Shown here: positions 1 to 5,082 of the stretch, piece after piece | Layout of the letters: every line of letters begins with the position of its first letter | How positions within the stretch are numbered: position 1 is the stretch's first letter | DNA from: an uncultured Ruminococcus sp. | Lineage (GTDB): Bacteria > Bacillota > Clostridia > Oscillospirales > Ruminococcaceae | Direction: 5' to 3' | Length of the DNA: 5,082 nucleotides | Assembly (NCBI GenBank): GCA_945835085.1 | Contig: CAMAIG010000153.1 | Coordinates: forward strand, 1-5,082 | Position numbers and translations under genes: made by a program | Notes under the pieces: model-generated | What the model saw: the letters and a program-made list of their open reading frames with translations, nothing else | Databases searched by the model: none | What the model was told of the DNA's origin: nothing

Positions 1-443
1 TTAAGGCTGATAAGCTTTTCCTCGTCACCGCTGTAATCATAGTAACAAAACGGCTCACCGTATTTATACATATCGTCCCTGCGCTTTGCGTTTATCTCGG
101 CAATATCGCAGACATCCGGCACGCCGGGGAAAACCTCGGGAGAATATATCTCGTATTGACCGCTGTAGGCTTCAAGTGAGATCAAAGCGGCAGCTTCCGC
201 AGGAGGCTCAGTTTCGGTTTCCGATGTTGTTGTTTCCGAAACTTCCGATATTGTCGGTGTGGTTGTTTCCTCGGTTTCGGCTTCTGATGTGCCTTCTGTT
301 TCTGTCAGTTCCGAAATGCTTTCCGATGAAATTGGCACATCGTTATTTTCGGCAGTCTTACCGCAGGAAGCAAGGGTTATCATGCACATTACCGCCCCAC
401 AAGCCGCTGCTGTCATTCTGATCTTAGTAATGCTGCTTTTCAT
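1..443 (-). CDS. Secreted lipoprotein of unknown function (3' end beyond window)
   Basis: The first 147 residues are visible; the frame is still open at the left edge, so the C-terminus is missing. The N-terminus is a lipoprotein signal peptide: basic residues (K2, K7, R9), a hydrophobic stretch around 11-25, and the lipobox LASC with Cys27 as the predicted lipidation site, followed by Gly. Residues about 35-85 form a low-complexity Ser/Thr/Glu linker rich in TSE and ETE motifs, typical of a tether between membrane and an outer domain. From about residue 88 the sequence becomes ordinary and Tyr-rich (EAYSGQYEIYSPEVFPGVPD), the start of a folded domain I do not recognise. The start is supported by GGGAGA at 451-456, 7 nt upstream. 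It begins only 18 nt after the galT stop with no terminator between, so it is probably co-transcribed with galT. A role in sugar binding would be guesswork. Confidence 0.85.
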   Translation of the reverse strand, partial: MKSSITKIRMTAAACGAVMCMITLASCGKTAENNDVPISSESISELTETEGTSEAETEETTTPTISEVSETTTSETETEPPAEAAALISLEAYSGQYEIYSPEVFPGVPDVCDIAEINAKRRDDMYKYGEPFCYYDYSGDEEKLISL

Positions 444-461
444 TGATAGTTCTCCCGTAAA

Positions 462-1952
462 TTACAATGTATCAATAAACCTGTCAAATGCTTCCATACC
501 CTCGGGAGTGCGCTTGAAAACGCCTGCGTGTTCAAGTACCTTTGCGAAAACAAGACCGATCTCATTCTTGATGATATCGTTAACGTTTTCGGAGGTGATC
601 TTATTTTTCTTAACTATCTCCTCAGCCCATTCGGCGTGCTTGCTGAGGTCGGGGTCATCACGAAGTCCCTTGGTACCGTTCTTTACGAGAGCATCGGCAA
701 GCTTTTCCATCTCGTCCTTCAGTCTTGCGGGGAGAACTGCAAGTCCCATTACCTCGATAAGACCGATATTCTCCTTTTTGATGTGGTGAAGCTCAGCATG
801 AGGGTGATATACTCCCAGAGGATGCTCCTCGGTGGTGATGTTGTTTCTGAGTACAAGATCTAGCTCATAAAGACCGTTTCGCATTCTTGCGATAGGTGTA
901 ACGGTATTGTGAGGCTCGCCGTCGGTTTCAGCAAAGATAAATGCTTCCTTATCGGTATAGCCTCTCCATGCATTCAGTATCTTGTCTGCAAGCTCAACAA
1001 CTCTGTCGGAGCTTATGCCGCTGAGCCTGATAACGGACATGGGCCATTTAACTCTGCCGACGCTTATATCTCCAAAGCCTGTGATCTCATATTCCTCTTC
1101 AATCTCAGCCTCTGCCATTGCAAAGGTGTAATTTCCGCCCTGGAAATGCTCGTGGCTTAGGATAGAGCCGCCCACGATAGGCAGGTCTGCATTTGAACCA
1201 ATGAAATAGTGGGGGAACTGCTCAACAAATGAAAAGAGCTTCGCAAATGCCTTCTTGTCGATGACCATAGGCGTGTGATGGGTGTTTAAAAGAATGCAAT
1301 GCTCATTGTAGTAAACATAGGGAGAATACTGCAAAGCCCACTGCTCGCCGCAGATATCGAGAGGGATTATGCGGTGATTCTGTCTTGCGGGGTGATCGAG
1401 GCGTCCTGCATAGCCTACATTTTCGGTGCAAAGAAGGCACTTGGGATAGCCGCTCTGCTTTGCATTCTTAGCGGCAGCAATTGCCTTGGGGTCCTTTTCG
1501 GGCTTGGAAAGATTGATAGTGATATCCAGCTCACCGTATTCTGTCTGAGTCTTCCATTTCATATCCTTGGCAATGCGGTAGCGGCGGATATAGTCTGTGT
1601 CACGGCTCATCTGATAATAGTTGTCGGTGGCAGTTTTCGGGGAAACAGCATAGTCGGCTCTGAACTTTTCAATGACCTCGGAGGGACGGGGAGTGATGCA
1701 GGCCATAAGCTTTGTGTCAAAAAGGTCACGGTAGGCAATGCTGTCTGGAATTATCTTTACCCTGCAGGCATAGTCAAGAAGACCGCCAAGTATCTCCTCA
1801 AGCTTCATATAAGGGATCTCGTCAGGCTCCTTGTATTCATCACGTCCGAGAACAGCCATGATAGAGTTGATAGCGAAGGTTCTGTCGTCTTTTTTTATCA
1901 GTCCTGTGTTAAGACCGTATTCGGCAAGGGCAGCTATGTAAATATTGACCAT
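462..1952 (-). CDS. galT: UDP-glucose--hexose-1-phosphate uridylyltransferase, type 2 (GalT)
   Basis: Predicted 496-residue cytoplasmic enzyme of the Leloir pathway, exchanging UMP between UDP-glucose and galactose-1-phosphate. The length and sequence fit the Firmicutes type 2 GalT family rather than the roughly 350-residue E. coli type. Diagnostic parts are SPYVYYNEHCILLN (210-223), FPHYFIGSNADLPIVGGSIL (246-265) and the active-site motif H267-E-H269-F-Q271-GG, a His-x-His-x-Gln signature in which the second His is expected to carry the uridylyl group. C172 and C175 (KCLLC) resemble a metal-binding pair, but I cannot show that they bind metal. An in-frame ATG at 2012 would add 20 residues, but it lies within the predicted -35 and upstream of the -10; the ATG at 1952 has a good Shine-Dalgarno. 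The gene has its own promoter and is followed by a lipoprotein gene 18 nt later. No galK or galE is in view, so the operon partners cannot be judged. Confidence 0.95.
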   Translation of the reverse strand: MVNIYIAALAEYGLNTGLIKKDDRTFAINSIMAVLGRDEYKEPDEIPYMKLEEILGGLLDYACRVKIIPDSIAYRDLFDTKLMACITPRPSEVIEKFRADYAVSPKTATDNYYQMSRDTDYIRRYRIAKDMKWKTQTEYGELDITINLSKPEKDPKAIAAAKNAKQSGYPKCLLCTENVGYAGRLDHPARQNHRIIPLDICGEQWALQYSPYVYYNEHCILLNTHHTPMVIDKKAFAKLFSFVEQFPHYFIGSNADLPIVGGSILSHEHFQGGNYTFAMAEAEIEEEYEITGFGDISVGRVKWPMSVIRLSGISSDRVVELADKILNAWRGYTDKEAFIFAETDGEPHNTVTPIARMRNGLYELDLVLRNNITTEEHPLGVYHPHAELHHIKKENIGLIEVMGLAVLPARLKDEMEKLADALVKNGTKGLRDDPDLSKHAEWAEEIVKKNKITSENVNDIIKNEIGLVFAKVLEHAGVFKRTPEGMEAFDRFIDTL

Positions 1953-1960
1953 GAAAATTT

Positions 1961-1967
1961 CCCCTTT
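1961..1967 (-). promoter_or_regulatory. Ribosome binding site that fixes the galT start
   Basis: AAAGGGG on the minus strand lies 8 nt upstream of the ATG at 1952. It supports that start over the ATG at 2012, which cannot be on a transcript starting from the -10 at 1984-1989. Confidence 0.75.
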
Positions 1968-1983
1968 GTTATTGATTTCCCTA

Positions 1984-2012
1984 ATTATAGCACAAATCAA
2001 GGCATTATGCAA
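1984..2012 (-). promoter_or_regulatory. galT promoter (extended -10)
   Basis: On the minus strand a perfect -10 TATAAT (1989-1984) is preceded by TGC, making an extended -10, with a weak -35 TTGCAT (2012-2007) at 17-nt spacing. Transcription would start near 1977, leaving a leader of about 25 nt. A short palindrome, GCATTATGC (2002-2010), overlaps the -35, and a second TTGCAT copy lies at 2028-2023. Either could be part of an operator, but I recognise no specific regulator site. Confidence 0.75.
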
Positions 2013-2062
2013 TATGTTTTTGATGCAAAACCATGGAAAATCGGTTCATTTAGTATTATACG

Positions 2063-2094
2063 AAAAAAATCGGTGCTCCCGAAGGAACACCGAT
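2063..2094 (-). terminator. Intrinsic terminator of the tRNA-Gln unit
   Basis: Read on the minus strand, ATCGGTGTTCC (2094-2084), loop TTCG, GGAGCACCGAT (2079-2069) makes an 11-bp stem with one G-U pair, closed by the very stable C(UUCG)G tetraloop. A run of seven T (2069-2063) follows, its first base shared with the stem end. It lies 6 nt past the CCA end of the second tRNA and separates the tRNA unit from the galT promoter. Confidence 0.92.
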
Positions 2095-2100
2095 CAAATT

Positions 2101-2176
2101 TGGTTGGGGTGCAGGGATTCGAACCCCGGAAGTGCTTGAGTCAGAGTCAAGTGCCTTACCGCTTGGCGACACCCCA
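2101..2176 (-). tRNA. tRNA-Gln (anticodon CTG)
   Basis: A full cloverleaf can be drawn: acceptor TGGGGTG/CACCCCA, D stem GCC/GGC, anticodon stem CTTGA/TCAAG with loop CTCTGAC, T stem CGGGG/CCCTG with loop TTCGAAT, discriminator A and an encoded CCA (2103-2101). The anticodon CTG (2144-2142) reads CAG. The first pair is U1-A72, the form used by tRNA-Gln in bacteria that make Gln-tRNA by amidation through GatCAB; whether this organism uses that route is not visible here. The variable loop comes out at 6 nt, one more than usual. This is the second gene of a two-tRNA transcript. Confidence 0.95.
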
Positions 2177-2179
2177 ATA

Positions 2180-2255
2180 TGGTTGGGATAGCCGGATTTG
2201 AACCGGCGGAATGACGGAGTCAAAGTCCGTTGCCTTACCGCTTGGCTATATCCCA
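2180..2255 (-). tRNA. tRNA-Gln (anticodon TTG)
   Basis: The cloverleaf has acceptor TGGGATA/TATCCCA, D stem GCC/GGC, anticodon stem ACGGA/TCCGT with loop CTTTGAC, T stem GCCGG/CCGGC with loop TTCAAAT, discriminator A and an encoded CCA (2182-2180). The anticodon TTG (2223-2221) reads CAA and, by wobble, CAG. It also has U1-A72 and a 6-nt variable loop, like its neighbour. It is first in the transcript, about 45 nt after the predicted start, and only 3 nt from the CTG gene, so both are probably cut from one precursor. Confidence 0.95.
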
Positions 2256-2307
2256 ATGTATGGTATAAAGGCTTCACGCTAATGGTAACGTTCCTGACGA
2301 CTTTAAT

Positions 2308-2336
2308 ATCATACCACAATCAGATTATTTTGTCAA
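2308..2336 (-). promoter_or_regulatory. Strong promoter of the tRNA-Gln pair
   Basis: On the minus strand a perfect -35 TTGACA (2336-2331), a 17-nt spacer and -10 TATGAT (2313-2308), with TG at the extended -10 position. Transcription would start near 2300, leaving a leader of about 45 nt before the first tRNA. A near-consensus promoter is usual for stable RNA genes. The 141-nt gap from recR to the first tRNA holds this promoter and no clear recR terminator. Confidence 0.9.
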
Positions 2337-2396
2337 GCAAATTACTATTGATTTGTAATTATTAACAAAAATGGTTGTGAAAATTTATGCAGTTTA

Positions 2397-2999
2397 TTAT
2401 ATTTCGCTGCGATTTTCCAGAGCCTTGAACAGGGTTACCTCGTCGGCAAATTCAAGTGTTCCTCCAATGGGAAGACCGAAGGCAAGTCTTGTTACCTTAA
2501 TGCCAAGGGGTTTTAGCAGCTTTGAGATGTACATTGCCGTGGCTTCGCCCTCAACGGTAGGGTTTGTAGCCATGATAACTTCCTTTACATCGCCCTTTGA
2601 AACACGGGCAAGCAGCTCTTTTATGCGTATCATATCGGGAGTAATGCCGTCAAGAGGGGAGATAAGCCCGTGGAGCACATGATAAACGCCCTTGTATTCA
2701 TTTGTGCGCTCAAAGGCGGTAATGTCCTTAGGCGTTTCCACAACGCATATCACCGAGGAGTCCCTGAGGTCGTCATCACAGATGGGGCAGATATCCCCGT
2801 CGGTGAGATTTCGGCAGACGGAGCATTCCTTTATCGTGCTGTGAGCGTTGATTATTGCGTCTGCAAAAGCCTGAGCCTCATCATCGCTCATGCTCATTAC
2901 AAAATACGCAAGTCTTTGTGCGGTTTTCATTCCAATGCCGGGGAGCTTTGCAAACTGTTCTGCAAGTATGACCAGCGGCAGTGCGGTACTGTTTCCCAT
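2397..2999 (-). CDS. recR: Recombination mediator protein RecR
   Basis: This 200-residue protein has the normal RecR length and full domain order. A helix-hairpin-helix is at about 18-31 ([14 protein letters not shown]). A Cys4 zinc finger uses C59, C62, C71 and C74 (CSVC...CPIC). A Toprim domain follows, with [15 protein letters not shown] at 83-97, [12 protein letters not shown] at 111-122 and [11 protein letters not shown] at 144-154. The C-terminal family motif [16 protein letters not shown] is at 175-190. RecR acts with RecO, and with RecF at gaps, to load RecA onto SSB-coated DNA. The ATG at 2999 is preceded by AAGGAAG (3012-3006) at 6-nt spacing and places the KLPG motif where relatives have it. 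It follows dnaX and ybaB as in many Firmicutes, but 232 nt from ybaB, with an intrinsic terminator ending just upstream of its ribosome site, so simple operon read-through is doubtful. Confidence 0.96.
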   Translation of the reverse strand: MGNSTALPLVILAEQFAKLPGIGMKTAQRLAYFVMSMSDDEAQAFADAIINAHSTIKECSVCRNLTDGDICPICDDDLRDSSVICVVETPKDITAFERTNEYKGVYHVLHGLISPLDGITPDMIRIKELLARVSKGDVKEVIMATNPTVEGEATAMYISKLLKPLGIKVTRLAFGLPIGGTLEFADEVTLFKALENRSEI

Positions 3000-3016
3000 A
3001 TGATACTTCCTTAGAT

Positions 3017-3050
3017 AAAAAATACGGACGGAGAGAAACCGCTCCGTCCG
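3017..3050 (-). terminator. Intrinsic terminator in front of recR
   Basis: On the minus strand CGGACGGAG (3050-3042), an 8-nt loop and CTCCGTCCG (3033-3025) give a perfect 9-bp GC-rich stem, followed at once by TATTTTTT (3024-3017). It ends only 4 nt from the recR Shine-Dalgarno. It could stop the dnaX-ybaB transcript, end a small RNA made in the gap, or act as an attenuator for recR. No competing antiterminator stem is obvious by eye. Confidence 0.8.
3024..3050. repeat. 27-nt palindromic direct repeat, left copy
   Basis: This 27-nt unit (A, CGGACGGAG, 8-nt loop, CTCCGTCCG) recurs at 3193-3219 in the same orientation with 25 of 27 identical bases; the two differences are in the loop (positions 2 and 6 of the loop). 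The repeat period is 169 nt. Confidence 0.9.
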
Positions 3051-3192
3051 GTCAGCTTGTCGCTGACGCCAACTCGTTAGGCAGATAGCAGAAATTCCTT
3101 TGCTTTGCGGCTCGGTAACGTTAGTATTGAAGCCATATTATGTAAAGTATTTTTCTGTTTAGCTCAACATTCTGACTTTTTTGACAGACTTT
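3051..3192. other. 142-nt segment between direct-repeat hairpins; possible insert or recR leader
   Basis: No convincing gene is present in this segment. It contains a perfect 6-bp hairpin GTCAGC/GCTGAC (3051-3056 with 3062-3067, loop 5 nt) directly beside the left terminator, a possible minus-strand promoter, and a 19-codon minus-strand reading frame (3136-3077) without a Shine-Dalgarno. A minus transcript starting near 3130 would be a structured RNA of about 115 nt ending at the terminator, so it may be a small RNA or a recR leader. It does not show the conserved SRP RNA core. No terminal inverted repeats are clear, and no transposase is present. Confidence 0.45.
3137..3167 (-). promoter_or_regulatory. 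Possible weak promoter for recR or a small leader RNA
   Basis: On the minus strand -35 TTGAGC (3167-3162) and -10 CATAAT (3142-3137) match consensus at 4/6 and 5/6, but the spacer is 19 nt, longer than ideal. It is the best candidate I see between ybaB and recR. Any transcript from it would meet the terminator at 3050-3017 before recR. Confidence 0.3.
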
Positions 3193-3230
3193 ACGGACGG
3201 AGAAAAATCGCTCCGTCCGTTATTTTTGTT
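3193..3230 (+). terminator. Terminator-like hairpin facing the plus strand, right repeat copy
   Basis: ACGGACGGAG (3193-3202), an 8-nt loop and CTCCGTCCGT (3211-3220) form a perfect 10-bp stem. The T-rich tract TATTTTTGTT (3221-3230) follows on the plus strand; read on the minus strand, the stem is followed by TAAAGTC and has no U-tract. So it is built to stop plus-strand transcription, although no plus-strand gene is visible. As it begins only just past the ybaB stop, it may instead serve as a 3' stability stem for the ybaB message. Confidence 0.55.
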
Positions 3231-3231
3231 A

Positions 3232-3579
3232 TCAGAACAGTCCGGGGAAGGATACTCCGCCTGTGATAGCGCCCATACGGGTCTCGGAGGTTTCCTCGAT
3301 CTGCTTAACGCACTCATTTACAGCGCTGATGATAAGATCCTGGAGCATTTCGATATCGTCCTTGTCAACGACCTCGGGCTTGATATTGAGGCTCTGAACC
3401 TGCTTTCTGCCGTTCATAGTGATCTCAACAGCACCGCCTCCTGCGGAAGCGGTAAAGTTCTCGTTCTCGATCTCTTCCTGAACGCTTGTGATATCAGCCT
3501 GCATTTTCTGTGCCTGCTTGATCATGCTCTGCATATTCTGAGCGCCGCCGCCCATGCCCTGTGGTAATCTTGCTTTCAT
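3232..3579 (-). CDS. YbaB/EbfC family nucleoid-associated protein
   Basis: This 115-residue protein is close in size to B. subtilis YaaK and E. coli YbaB, small DNA-binding proteins that form dimers and coat the chromosome. It shows the family layout: a Gly/Met/Gln-rich start (GMGGGAQNM, 8-16), a helical segment with KQAQKMQADITSVQEEIE (21-38), the core GGGAVEITMNGRKQVQSLNI (47-66), a second helical part DDIEMLQDLIISAVNE (74-89), and a Gly-rich tail ending PGLF. AAAGGAGA (3595-3588), 8 nt upstream of the ATG, is a strong ribosome site. Its position between dnaX and recR is the conserved one and is itself good evidence. The exact role in replication or recombination is not settled for the family. 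Confidence 0.95.
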   Translation of the reverse strand: MKARLPQGMGGGAQNMQSMIKQAQKMQADITSVQEEIENENFTASAGGGAVEITMNGRKQVQSLNIKPEVVDKDDIEMLQDLIISAVNECVKQIEETSETRMGAITGGVSFPGLF

Positions 3580-3613
3580 TTTAAAATTCTCCTTTAATTA
3601 TCAAATCTGTATT

Positions 3614-3651
3614 TCCGTTTATAAAAACGGACTTAATTCCCGCAAGGGAAT
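3614..3651. other. Two tandem hairpins in the dnaX-ybaB gap
   Basis: ATTCCC/GGGAAT (3636-3641 with 3646-3651, 4-nt loop) and TCCGTTT/AAACGGA (3614-3620 with 3625-3631, 4-nt loop) are perfect 6-bp and 7-bp stems in the 78-nt gap. Neither is followed directly by a good U-tract on the minus strand, so I read them as RNA stability or processing stems rather than a full terminator. Confidence 0.45.
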
Positions 3652-3657
3652 ATCAAA

Positions 3658-5082
3658 CTAAATCGTTTCTATCTCCACACCTGCATTTGAGGCCTTTTCA
3701 AGAAGTGAAGCCATATTGTCGGCAGGAGATGCTTCCGGCTCACTGCTTGCCGCAGCTGCACCGGGGGAACGGTCAAACTCGGGACGATAGCCCACAATGA
3801 CCGATGTAAAGGACTTTCCTGTGATATCACGGATCGCCTTCAGCACCTTTCCTCTGTTTTCCTCGGAACGGATAAGGGTTTTGAGAAGGGTGTTCTTTGT
3901 ATTGATAAGGAATTTGTTCTGCACCTCATATCCGCAGGAGCCGATAAGAGTCGGTGCCAGGGAAGGGCAGTCCTGTCTTAGCTTTTCAATGATATCGGGC
4001 CAGCAGGAAACAAAAACCGGCTGACTTCCGCTTACCGAAGACATATCCGTTACCTGCTCCTTGGGAGCATATGCAGGCTGGTTTTTTGCCTTTGACTGAG
4101 GTGCTGCGCCGTTTCTTATCTGCTCCTCCAGAGAAGCAATGCGTGCATTAAGAGCCGATATGGCTTCGCTGTCGGCAGGGGACTGAGCAGCCTTTGCCGC
4201 AGGTTGTGCTGCACTGCACATTCTGATTATGCACATTTCCATGTCAACTCTTTTTGAGAGTGACCTGGTCATTCTTTCGGCGCATTTTCCCAGCATATCA
4301 AGGCAGGACAGAACAGCGGAAAGATCTGTCTTTGCGGCTGAGCGTTTGATTATTTCAAGCTCCGAGGGCAGGCAGGCAATAAGCCCCATGCGGTCGGGAG
4401 CTGAGATAGCTATCATAATGTTTCTAAACTGAGTGATAAGCTCGTCGCAGAGTCTTTGAATGTCCTTGGAACGGTCGTAAAGCTCGGAAACAATGTCCAG
4501 GGCTTTTGCGGCGTCCTTGTCGATAATAGCCTCTGCCAGAGAAAAAAGATAACCTCTGCCCGCAATTCCTGCCGCTTCCGAAACCACATCTGCGGTAATA
4601 TCCTCGGAAAAAGCAATGCACCTGTCAAGTATCGAAAGGGCATCTCTCATGCCGCCGTCGGCAGTTTTTGCAATTAGCTCCGAAGCTTCGCTGTCAAGAG
4701 AAATGTTCTCCTTTGCAGCGATATCCATGAGCCTTGCGGCAATGTCTGAGGTCCTTATCCTCATGAAATCGAAGCGCTGACACCTTGAAAGTATCGTTGG
4801 CAGCACCTTATGAAGCTCGGTGGTCGCCATTATGAACTTCACATGAGGAGGCGGCTCTTCGATTATTTTTAAGAGCGCATTGAATGCGTCCTTTGAAAGC
4901 ATATGGACCTCGTCAATAATGTAGACCTTATATCTGCATCTTTCGGGGGTATATACCGCTGCTTCTCTCAGCTCTCTTGCATCGTTAATGGAGCCGTTTG
5001 AAGCGGCGTCTATCTCTATTATATCGGAAAGTGCAAAATTATCGGCGTCACGGCAGATATCACATTCATTGCATGGGCTGCC
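3658..5082 (-). CDS. dnaX: DNA polymerase III subunit tau/gamma (DnaX), N-terminus beyond window
   Basis: The reading frame is open to the right edge, so the 474 residues seen are the C-terminal part; about 70 residues, including the Walker A loop and first zinc Cys, should lie outside. Numbering from the edge: three zinc-ligand cysteines C4, C7 and C10 (PCNECDIC), IDAASN at 24-29, Walker B YIIDEVH at 54-60, NALLKIIEEPPPH at 68-80, the SRC arginine-finger motif at 99-101, and sensor 2 GGMRDALSILD at 143-153. An Ala/Gln/Ser-rich linker spans about 290-350. A C-terminal domain (from about 357, PVFVSCWPDIIEKL) and a second Ala/Ser/Pro-rich stretch finish the protein. It is the AAA+ subunit that loads the sliding clamp and ties the polymerase together. 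ATG at 4902 is internal, inside the AAA+ domain, not the start. A possible -1 frameshift site lies in the linker. Confidence 0.97.
   Translation of the reverse strand, partial: GSPCNECDICRDADNFALSDIIEIDAASNGSINDARELREAAVYTPERCRYKVYIIDEVHMLSKDAFNALLKIIEEPPPHVKFIMATTELHKVLPTILSRCQRFDFMRIRTSDIAARLMDIAAKENISLDSEASELIAKTADGGMRDALSILDRCIAFSEDITADVVSEAAGIAGRGYLFSLAEAIIDKDAAKALDIVSELYDRSKDIQRLCDELITQFRNIMIAISAPDRMGLIACLPSELEIIKRSAAKTDLSAVLSCLDMLGKCAERMTRSLSKRVDMEMCIIRMCSAAQPAAKAAQSPADSEAISALNARIASLEEQIRNGAAPQSKAKNQPAYAPKEQVTDMSSVSGSQPVFVSCWPDIIEKLRQDCPSLAPTLIGSCGYEVQNKFLINTKNTLLKTLIRSEENRGKVLKAIRDITGKSFTSVIVGYRPEFDRSPGAAAASSEPEASPADNMASLLEKASNAGVEIETI
4055..4087 (-). promoter_or_regulatory. Candidate -1 ribosomal frameshift signal in dnaX
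   Basis: The heptamer A_AAA_AAC (4087-4081) is in the correct frame for a -1 slip (codons GCA AAA AAC, residues 332-334 from the edge). After 11 nt, a perfect 6-bp hairpin TGCTCC/GGAGCA with a 3-nt loop follows (4069-4055). In the -1 frame a TGA comes at 3988-3986, after 31 codons. A GGAGGAG sits about 35 nt upstream (4129-4123), farther than the stimulatory site in E. coli dnaX. Frameshifting in dnaX is established in E. coli; its use here is inference. Confidence 0.35.

Noticed and set aside
86..863. Plus-strand open frames over the lipoprotein and the end of galT
   Set aside because: They are shadows of the minus-strand genes, overlap each other in different frames and lack ribosome sites.
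1953..2012. Upstream ATG at 2012 as the galT start (20 extra residues)
   Set aside because: It lies upstream of the predicted -10 and has no Shine-Dalgarno; the ATG at 1952 has both and matches the family N-terminus.
2055..2060. Second TATAAT on the minus strand upstream of galT
   Set aside because: The matching -35 position falls inside the tRNA terminator stem and does not resemble TTGACA.
1299..2201. Long plus-strand open frame of 300 codons
   Set aside because: It is antisense to galT, runs through the galT promoter, the terminator and into both tRNA genes, and its translation shows no domain or ribosome site.
2340..2360. AATTAC/GTAATT inverted repeat after recR as its terminator
   Set aside because: The stem is 6 bp and AT-only apart from one pair, the loop is 9 nt, and no U-tract follows on the minus strand.
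3181..3186. TTGACA on the plus strand as a promoter driving rightward transcription
   Set aside because: No -10-like hexamer lies 16-18 nt downstream; that position is inside the right hairpin.
3051..3192. SRP RNA (scr/ffs), which sits near dnaX in many Firmicutes
   Set aside because: The conserved SRP Alu/S-domain core with its GGAA-type tetraloop helix is not present, and in those genomes the gene lies upstream of dnaX, outside this window.
4900..4902. ATG at 4902 as the dnaX start
   Set aside because: Sixty in-frame codons upstream, up to the window edge, encode the zinc cysteines, IDAASN and the Walker B motif, so this Met is internal.

Overview
The window looks like the chromosome of a Gram-positive Clostridia bacterium, most likely Ruminococcus or a relative in the Oscillospiraceae/Ruminococcaceae. 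The grounds are the dnaX-ybaB-recR gene order, a type 2 (Firmicutes) galactose-1-phosphate uridylyltransferase, purine-rich Shine-Dalgarno sites, and a lipoprotein whose Cys anchor is followed by a Ser/Thr/Glu linker. The genus is an inference. Every gene I can support is on the minus strand, so transcription runs from the right edge to the left.

From right to left, 5082-3658 is dnaX (clamp-loader subunit), missing its N-terminus at the window edge. A 78-nt gap with two small hairpins follows, then ybaB/ebfC (nucleoid-associated protein) at 3579-3232. Next comes an unusual 232-nt gap with two nearly identical 27-nt terminator-like palindromes, then recR (recombination mediator) at 2999-2397. 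These three genes form the familiar replication/repair cluster, but here a canonical intrinsic terminator lies in front of recR.

A separate unit follows: a near-consensus promoter (2336-2308), two tRNA-Gln genes (anticodons TTG then CTG, 3 nt apart, both with encoded CCA), and an intrinsic terminator with a UUCG loop. The last unit has its own extended -10 promoter (2012-1984) and carries galT of the Leloir pathway. After 18 nt comes a secreted lipoprotein of unknown function that runs off the left edge; the two are probably co-transcribed.

Most of the window is ordinary housekeeping sequence. Two places deserve a closer look. (1) In the ybaB-recR gap, a 142-nt segment is bracketed by 27-nt direct repeats. 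Each repeat is a hairpin with its T-tract on the outer side, and removing the segment with one repeat copy would restore a single bidirectional terminator. This suggests insertion into, or duplication of, a terminator. (2) Within dnaX, an in-frame A_AAA_AAC heptamer is followed by a 6-bp hairpin and a -1 frame stop 31 codons later. That placement would give a gamma-like short product about as long as the E. coli one. Both are hypotheses from sequence alone. I did not find a clearly new multi-gene system.
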